Assembly (NCBI GenBank): GCA_008015155.1
Contig: SSFA01000008.1
Span: forward strand, 310,001 to 374,000
Direction of reading: 5' to 3'
Origin: Thiothrix sp.
GTDB taxonomy: Bacteria > Pseudomonadota > Gammaproteobacteria > Thiotrichales > Thiotrichaceae
Length of the DNA stretch: 64,000 nucleotides
Of this stretch, positions 57,884-64,000 are shown one piece after another. The translations under genes were made by a program, and so were the position numbers. Under the pieces are notes generated by a model. It had not been told where the DNA came from and made no database searches. It saw only the letters and a program-made list of their open reading frames with translations. How positions within the stretch are numbered: the first letter of the stretch is position 1; every line of letters begins with the position of its first letter.

Positions 57884-58678
57884 TTAAATCTGCAAAGATT
57901 TTAACAGCTTAACTATCTCATCCAGCACCACTTTTCCATAATTAGCATTTTGATGGACATAGTCAGTTATTTGCTCCACAGGTTCTTGTCCATAAGTGCT
58001 GCAATACTCTAATTTGGTCCAATAGCGATTCTCCAAGGTCTCAGGCGGCTGCCTCAAAAAGTGGAGATTTGCATAACCTGCCAAATAACGCTGACATCCT
58101 TCCCAGAAGAGTTGATCAAATAGTTCAGCGTAATTGAGATACGCTTCATATTTCACTCTTTCCCTTTCCAAAGCTAATGAGGAATGCTTAGGAGCGATAG
58201 ACATGACAATCGGTGCAGAGCTATAGCGGCTGATATGATCCAGATAAAGTTTTTCAGGTAAAGTTTGAAAATGTAGATCTAAGCCAGCAGCTAAACAAGA
58301 GCGAGAAATATATTGCTGCTCTTGTCCGTTCTTACCATAAAGTTGCTCACTTAAGGGTAAAAACTCATGATAAGGCAAGGCAAGGCTCTGAAAAATGAAG
58401 GCATCATAAGTATCTATTTCTAAGCTAGTACTTTGAGAGAAACGCAAAACAAAACGCTCTAAATCCGAACCCACAGGTGCACTAATTTTATTGTATAGAA
58501 ATTCTGCTTGAAATAACTTAATGAGCGGGCTTGCAAAAAAACGGGCAGTATACTCAGGATATTGACTAGCTAGCGTTTGATTCCAAGCATTGGTTAAAGC
58601 TCGCATATGCGAACTACCAATAAAACAAAGTTTCTTCGTAGGTTTAGCTCTTAAACCGTTCCAGTAAGACATCCTCAC
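57884..58678 (-). CDS. SGNH-hydrolase-like protein
   Basis: FIGSSHMRALTNAW; paired with GSCFA gene. Confidence 0.5.
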   Translation of the reverse strand: MRMSYWNGLRAKPTKKLCFIGSSHMRALTNAWNQTLASQYPEYTARFFASPLIKLFQAEFLYNKISAPVGSDLERFVLRFSQSTSLEIDTYDAFIFQSLALPYHEFLPLSEQLYGKNGQEQQYISRSCLAAGLDLHFQTLPEKLYLDHISRYSSAPIVMSIAPKHSSLALERERVKYEAYLNYAELFDQLFWEGCQRYLAGYANLHFLRQPPETLENRYWTKLEYCSTYGQEPVEQITDYVHQNANYGKVVLDEIVKLLKSLQI

Positions 58679-59738
58679 AAACCTCTTCTTCTTGCTTTAG
58701 TGCTTTAGTTAAAAGGGTCGACTCTTGAAAGATCGTTACGGCTTGACTAGTAGCTGGTGAGCTAGCCAACGCAGACTCTTGGCAAGCAAAAAATGAGTTC
58801 ATCACAAAGTTGACACCTTGTGGACGCACACTACGCAGATTTTCTGCATAGAAATGCCCCCTGAATGGAAAGGCTGAAATAATTTCATAAGAAGGAAAAT
58901 AATCAGTATCTTCACGTGTTAACTCAAGTTCCCCAGCCACTGCTCGTAAAATCGATTTGGAATGACTGGTAGCGGTCAATACATGCTTGCCAGAAGCTGT
59001 AGCGGTTAAGGGAACAGGTGAGACTGTGAGTAAGAATCTCATCTTAGGATTAATGGTTTTTAACTGCTCTAAAGTAGCCTGGAGGGTTGTATAGATCTCT
59101 AGATAATTAAAATTTTTGAATTGATGTTGGCTGGTATCAAACTCTCCAGCGATTGTGCCGGGGCACATAGGATAAACATAGCCTTGCTGGCTATTCATCC
59201 ACGCCTCAGTCAGACCTAAGGTAAAAACAAAAATATCAGTATTTTCAAGACCTCTTTTAATAGCGCGCAAGGTGCTCGCTCGTGACTCTAAAGCCTCCGC
59301 TTCAGATAGGAAACCTTGAGGTTCAATATTGGGTCTGAATAAATCGTAATAGCGTCCCTCTGGACTACACCAAATCTCAACAGGCGCTGTTACTGGCTGC
59401 AAACTCCATTGAATCCATTGTTGAAGCAAAGCCACTGTATAGATATTCCCCGTACGGAAACTAAAAATACCGTAATTGTATGCTTTACGTAGTTCTTCGC
59501 TATGCCGCAGCAAATCAGGAGCCGGTTCGCTATCCTGCCAATTATAACCACGCGCCCGTAAAGCCGCCCCAATGTGCTGGGCAAAACAAGAGCCCGCTGT
59601 AGAAATAACATCTTGCGTTTGTATTTGAAACTTTGGCTTCCACAAACCGTTGATTTGTAAAGGCTTACGCCCAGCAACCGCAAGCTTCCAAAATGCCTCA
59701 TCCGGCAAATGATTGTAAGGATTATAATCAAATTCCAT
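58644..59738 (-). CDS. GSCFA-domain protein
   Basis: STAGSCFAQHIGAALRARGYNW. Confidence 0.85.
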   Translation of the reverse strand: MEFDYNPYNHLPDEAFWKLAVAGRKPLQINGLWKPKFQIQTQDVISTAGSCFAQHIGAALRARGYNWQDSEPAPDLLRHSEELRKAYNYGIFSFRTGNIYTVALLQQWIQWSLQPVTAPVEIWCSPEGRYYDLFRPNIEPQGFLSEAEALESRASTLRAIKRGLENTDIFVFTLGLTEAWMNSQQGYVYPMCPGTIAGEFDTSQHQFKNFNYLEIYTTLQATLEQLKTINPKMRFLLTVSPVPLTATASGKHVLTATSHSKSILRAVAGELELTREDTDYFPSYEIISAFPFRGHFYAENLRSVRPQGVNFVMNSFFACQESALASSPATSQAVTIFQESTLLTKALKQEEEVCEDVLLERFKS

Positions 59739-59886
59739 AGGTATTCAATGGGAGTTAAGTTTCTAAAGACTAACAAAATCCCAAATAAATACCTAGTTTA
59801 GTTTTTAAGTATCTAGCTAGACACATACTCGCAGATACTTCAATAAAAAACTAAAAGCTAATTAAATAAATCGTTTAGCAACTAAA

Positions 59887-60543
59887 CTAAAAATCCACTG
59901 CACATTCAAATTGTAAATGTTTACTAGTGATCGGATGCTGGAACCCTAACTGCCAAGCATGTAATAGGAGCCGATCCGCTTTACACTTAAGCTCAGGAGG
60001 TGCATATAATTCATCACCGACAATAGGATGACCTAAGCTCATTAAATGTACCCGCAATTGATGCGAGCGCCCCGTAAATGGCTCTAACTCAACGCGACTA
60101 AGGTTAGATTTAGCATCATAAGATAATAAGCGATAACGAGTTAACGAGGGTTTCCCTGCTTCAAAATCGACTTTATGCTTGGGACGATTAGGCCAATCGA
60201 GCAATAAAGGGAGATTAATCTCGCCCCTCTCTTGTGCAAGCTTCCCCCCTACCACGGCTAGGTAACGCTTATGCACGCTACGCTGCTGAAACAAGATACT
60301 TAACGCACTTTGCATCGCCTTCCCTCGAGCCATAAGCAATAAGCCCGAAGTATCCATATCCAAGCGATGCACAATAAAGGCATCTGGATATTCACGCATG
60401 ACCCGATTAATCATGCAGTCTTGCTTATCCTCACCACGCCCGGGCACGGATAATAAACCCGCAGGCTTATTCACCACTAATAAGTGTTCATCAACATAGT
60501 AAAGATCTAAGCCAGTATCAGCTGGAGGCGTATATTGCATCAT
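59887..60543 (-). CDS. RluA-family pseudouridine synthase
   Basis: IVHRLDMDTSGLLLMARGK; PFTGRSHQLRVHLMSLGHPIVGD. Confidence 0.9.
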   Translation of the reverse strand: MMQYTPPADTGLDLYYVDEHLLVVNKPAGLLSVPGRGEDKQDCMINRVMREYPDAFIVHRLDMDTSGLLLMARGKAMQSALSILFQQRSVHKRYLAVVGGKLAQERGEINLPLLLDWPNRPKHKVDFEAGKPSLTRYRLLSYDAKSNLSRVELEPFTGRSHQLRVHLMSLGHPIVGDELYAPPELKCKADRLLLHAWQLGFQHPITSKHLQFECAVDF

Positions 60544-60595
60544 GAGCTGCCTTATACCACAAAACAGCTCATAACGCGCCTTAGTTTTCTAATCA

Positions 60596-61474
60596 CTATT
60601 CAGGCTTAGTTGCCCCATTCCACTGCTTAACTTTATCCACTAAAGCAGCCAAGAACCACAAACTACCTAAACCTAAAAACAGCACTAACCAAAACATAAA
60701 ATAGGCACCTACCGTCCACTCCAAAGCAACTTTAGCGCGCTGTAAAAACCCAATCTGTATGACCTTATCAGCACGACGCTCTTTCAAGGAGAATTTGACC
60801 GTACAAAACTCATTCTTCTCATCAAAATCACCTAAACTCACGCCAAGCGCTTGAATTTGCTTTTCGACTTCTAACAATTGATTGGTCAATGAAATCAACT
60901 CGCCGGTATTAGCATCCTTTTGCCGTAGTTCTAATAAAGTTTCACGTGCTTTTTGTAAAGAAATCCGCTCTGCCTCCAGCTTTTTGTATTCATTGGTTTT
61001 GTCATTTTTATCAATTTGAATACTTTTTAAATCACCAATCTTGCGCAAAGCCTCAATAGTGCTATCGAATTTATCCGGAATAACCCCTAAAGCAATATTC
61101 AACTGCCGTGCTGGCGTTAAACCGGCACGCTGCTCAAACTGAATCATGAGTTGTTCTTGCTTAATCAGCTCATAAAGAGCTTTTTCATCTTGGTCATAAG
61201 CCGGCGACACACTGGTAAGCGTACCGACCTTTTCATATTTCTGATCAATCGCTGCTAAAGCTGCTTGACCACTAGGTGCTGCCTGCAATTTAGAACTAGC
61301 ATAATTTTTGCGTTCTAGATCAAAGCTTTCAATCGGCGACTCAAACTCGGTTTGAGTCGGCTGCACTTTCCCATTTGGCTTAGTCAGATAGCCATAACTC
61401 AAGCGTAGTGCCCATAAAGCTAAGAACGCCAGTAACAAGATAAGCAAGCGCTTTTTCATAGTTAATACAGCCAT
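60596..61474 (-). CDS. DUF4349-like membrane protein
   Basis: Coiled coil plus C-terminal TM. Confidence 0.65.
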   Translation of the reverse strand: MAVLTMKKRLLILLLAFLALWALRLSYGYLTKPNGKVQPTQTEFESPIESFDLERKNYASSKLQAAPSGQAALAAIDQKYEKVGTLTSVSPAYDQDEKALYELIKQEQLMIQFEQRAGLTPARQLNIALGVIPDKFDSTIEALRKIGDLKSIQIDKNDKTNEYKKLEAERISLQKARETLLELRQKDANTGELISLTNQLLEVEKQIQALGVSLGDFDEKNEFCTVKFSLKERRADKVIQIGFLQRAKVALEWTVGAYFMFWLVLFLGLGSLWFLAALVDKVKQWNGATKPE

Positions 61475-61564
61475 AAGGCTCCCTTTAGTCAGTTTATTAT
61501 TAAAAAATATAGGGATTAATCCTGCAAAATATTTGCAGATTACACAGAAAGATAGTGCATTCGG

Positions 61565-62620
61565 CTAAAAGGTAGTTCTGATAACATTTGGCTCAGCTTC
61601 GAGAGTTACAGCAAACTTTTCCTGCACTGAAGCAATGATCGCTTGAGCCAATTGCCAAATTTCTGCACCACTGGCTTGACCATGATTGACGAGGACTAAA
61701 GCATGCTTGTCATAAGTTCCTGCATCACCTACCCGTTTGCCTTTCCAGCCACATTGATCAATCAACCAACCAGCCGATAATTTGATCTGTTCCTCTTGTG
61801 GCCAAGCCGGGCAATTCGGAAACTTAGCTTTGATCGCAGTAAATTTTTCAATCGCTACCAGAGGGTTTTTAAAGAAACTACCTGCATTGCCAATGACTTT
61901 GGGATCAGGCAATTTACTTTGACGGATGGCAACAATCGCATCACTAATAGTCCGCGCATCTAGGGTTTTTCCTACTAAATGCTCACTGACCCCAGCATAA
62001 TCTGTTTTCCAAACGGGCTGTTTCGGTAAACGAAATGTTACTGCACCAATGAGCCAACGCCCCGGCTCCACTGATTTGAAATGACTATCCCGATAAGCAA
62101 AAGCACAATCATCTAAGCTGAATTTACGTAGCTCAGCCGTGCGCCAATCTAAAGCATCTAGTTCATAAAAATGATCTTTTAGCTCCACGCCATAAGCACC
62201 AATATTCTGCATCGGTGCAGCACCTACAGTGCCGGGAATTAAGGACAAATTCTCTAAGCCTGCATAGCCCTGTTCAATCGTCCAGCGCACAAACTCATGC
62301 CAGTTTTCCCCTGCACCCGCACGCACATAAACATAATGCGGATCTTCAGCAATTACTTTACGTTCTGCTAAACGCACTTGTACGACTATGCCGGGAAAAT
62401 CTTCAACAAATAGCAGATTGCTGCCACCGCCTAAAAACAGTACCGGCAAGTCCGGATGTTCACGTCGCCACAGCATGACTGACTTCAAGCCGCCTAGAGT
62501 ATGCAAGCTACAGAAATAACGCGCTTGCGCTTCAATACCAAAGGTATTCAACGCTTTTAGAGGATAGTGTTCATAGATTTTCATGCGGCGCATTGTGGCG
62601 TGAGCCTTCACTGCCTGCAA
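61565..62620 (-). CDS. murB: UDP-N-acetylenolpyruvoylglucosamine reductase
   Basis: NTFGIEAQARYF; LGGGSNLLF; GSFFKNP. Confidence 0.95.
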   Translation of the reverse strand: MQAVKAHATMRRMKIYEHYPLKALNTFGIEAQARYFCSLHTLGGLKSVMLWRREHPDLPVLFLGGGSNLLFVEDFPGIVVQVRLAERKVIAEDPHYVYVRAGAGENWHEFVRWTIEQGYAGLENLSLIPGTVGAAPMQNIGAYGVELKDHFYELDALDWRTAELRKFSLDDCAFAYRDSHFKSVEPGRWLIGAVTFRLPKQPVWKTDYAGVSEHLVGKTLDARTISDAIVAIRQSKLPDPKVIGNAGSFFKNPLVAIEKFTAIKAKFPNCPAWPQEEQIKLSAGWLIDQCGWKGKRVGDAGTYDKHALVLVNHGQASGAEIWQLAQAIIASVQEKFAVTLEAEPNVIRTTF

Positions 62621-62638
62621 CTGGATTTACAGGCAAAC

Positions 62639-63679
62639 TTATTGAATAGGTAATACAACCTCAAACACGGTCCCACCTCCAACACGGGCCTGACAACTGA
62701 CAGTCCCTGCATGACGTGTAGCGATTTGCTTGACTAAGCTCAAGCCTAAACCCCAGCCACCCTGACCCTCACCATAGCCTGCTGGTCGGTAGAACGGCTC
62801 AAAAATACGCATTTGCGCCTCTGCTGAAATTCCTGCACCCCGATCCAAAACTTGCAAACTGATTTGCTGAGGCGTTTTGCGAACTAGCTGCGCCTGAACT
62901 TGCCCTGCCCCATGACGCACTGCATTATCTAAAAGATTGCGGATCAAACGGCGTAACAACCGCTCTTCACCCATGATCTCGATGGCTTCCGCTTCACACT
63001 CTAAATCTAAGCGCGCACATTCTTCAGCGAGCAAGCCAGATAGATCGACTGTATGATGTTCTAAGGGAATTTCTAAGGTATCAAGGCGACTGGCTAACAA
63101 AATCTCCTCAACTAATTGATTCAACTCCTGCATATCCTGATGTAGGGTTTTTACCTGCTCGGTTTGCTCTAAATTCTCTCGCTCTGCCAAGATCGCCAAA
63201 CTTAGGCGCATCCGCGCTAAAGGCGAGCGCAGTTCATGCGAGGCATTAGCCAATAATTGGCGATGACTCACTAACAAGGCTTGAATCCGCTCAGCTGATT
63301 GATTAAAGCTGCTAGCTAACACCGCCACCTCATCACAACCTTCAACGGGCACCCGCGTCGCCAACTGCCCAGCGCCTAGAGCTTCGACCCCTTTTTTCAA
63401 ATGCTCCAAGCGATAAGTTAAGCGCTTAGCAATCGGATAAGCGCCAAGAGACACAATCAACGCCGTAATTAGCAGCAGTGGAAAAATCGGAATATGCGCA
63501 CCCTGCTCGCGCAAATGAAATACGGCTCCAGCCAACAAAGAAACCAGTACTACACTGCTGATCACTACAAGATAAATTTGCCAGAATAATCGGCGTTTTA
63601 AACGCCCAAAGCCACGACGTTGCTCACGCCAAGCCTGTTTATTTTGACGCTTACAGCGTGAGCCTTTAGGCCCCATCAA
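62639..63679 (-). CDS. Sensor histidine kinase (CpxA/RstB-like)
   Basis: HAMP, ANASHELRSPLARMR, GWGLGLSLV. Confidence 0.9.
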   Translation of the reverse strand: MMGPKGSRCKRQNKQAWREQRRGFGRLKRRLFWQIYLVVISSVVLVSLLAGAVFHLREQGAHIPIFPLLLITALIVSLGAYPIAKRLTYRLEHLKKGVEALGAGQLATRVPVEGCDEVAVLASSFNQSAERIQALLVSHRQLLANASHELRSPLARMRLSLAILAERENLEQTEQVKTLHQDMQELNQLVEEILLASRLDTLEIPLEHHTVDLSGLLAEECARLDLECEAEAIEIMGEERLLRRLIRNLLDNAVRHGAGQVQAQLVRKTPQQISLQVLDRGAGISAEAQMRIFEPFYRPAGYGEGQGGWGLGLSLVKQIATRHAGTVSCQARVGGGTVFEVVLPIQ

Positions 63680-64000
63680 GGTTCCTCGCCATCTTGGCTA
63701 CGCGCAAAGATATAACCCGCACCACGCAAGGTAATAATGCGCTTAGGCTGCTTCGGATTAGTTTCAATGGCTGCACGAATCCGCGAGATATGCACATCAA
63801 TTGAGCGATCAAATGCTTCTAGAGTTTCGCCTTTCACCATATCCATCAGTTGCTCGCGACTTAATACCCGCCCTGCCCGCTCAGCCATAGCCACCAGCAG
63901 ATCAAATTGATAGCTGGTTAATTCACGCAATTGTCCATCTACGCGAATTTCCCGGGCTTCACGATCAATTTCTAAACGCCCAAAGCGTAAAATCTGTAGA
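63676..64000 (-). CDS. OmpR-family response regulator, runs off window
   Basis: C-terminal winged helix; frame remains open to window end (LRFGRLEIDREAREIRVDGQLRELTSYQFDLL). Confidence 0.9.
   Translation of the reverse strand, partial: LQILRFGRLEIDREAREIRVDGQLRELTSYQFDLLVAMAERAGRVLSREQLMDMVKGETLEAFDRSIDVHISRIRAAIETNPKQPKRIITLRGAGYIFARSQDGEEP

Overview
The window splits into two parts. From 1 to about 45.6 kb is most of a tailed-phage prophage; its left end lies outside the window. From about 45.6 to 64 kb is ordinary gammaproteobacterial chromosome. The prophage has a leftward virion module (about 0-16 kb: TerL, portal-like, LRR protein, scaffold-like, capsid-like, Cys-rich proteins). Next come a rightward N6-MTase/DUF4942 islet (16.5-19.7 kb), a lysis-like region (19.8-23 kb) and a leftward early operon (macro domain, DUF1064, DUF3850, C5-MTase, DnaC-like loader, O-like initiator, Phe-type tRNA). 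A divergent HTH switch sits at about 30.4 kb, followed by rightward cargo and a recombination operon (DUF488 pair, second HTH gene, annealing-like protein plus YqaJ exonuclease, DUF1364). A tyrosine integrase abuts tRNA-Leu. The chromosomal part carries tRNA-Leu/Cys/Gly/Gly, two phosphoribosyltransferases, a GlcD-like oxidase, epmB-efp-epmA, yajC-secDF, pobA with an AraC regulator, a GSCFA pair, an RluA-type synthase, a DUF4349 protein, murB and a CpxAR-like two-component system. The most interesting signals are: (1) ten exact ACAGTT/AACTGT sites in about 435 bp inside the gene at 40521-41888, in all three codon phases, with 11-21-11-21 bp spacing; (2) two separate operator families, one shared between loci 3.3 kb apart and one flanking an HTH gene as two pairs with identical 25-bp spacing; (3) iterons inside the O-like gene; (4) a free-standing Hint/intein-like ORF overlapping terL; (5) a strikingly cysteine-rich virion module; (6) a Phe-anticodon phage tRNA with C33; (7) a 26-nt alternating pyrimidine-purine tract between divergent modules; (8) a DUF488 pair and other cargo. 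All assignments come from reading the sequence; no searches were run.
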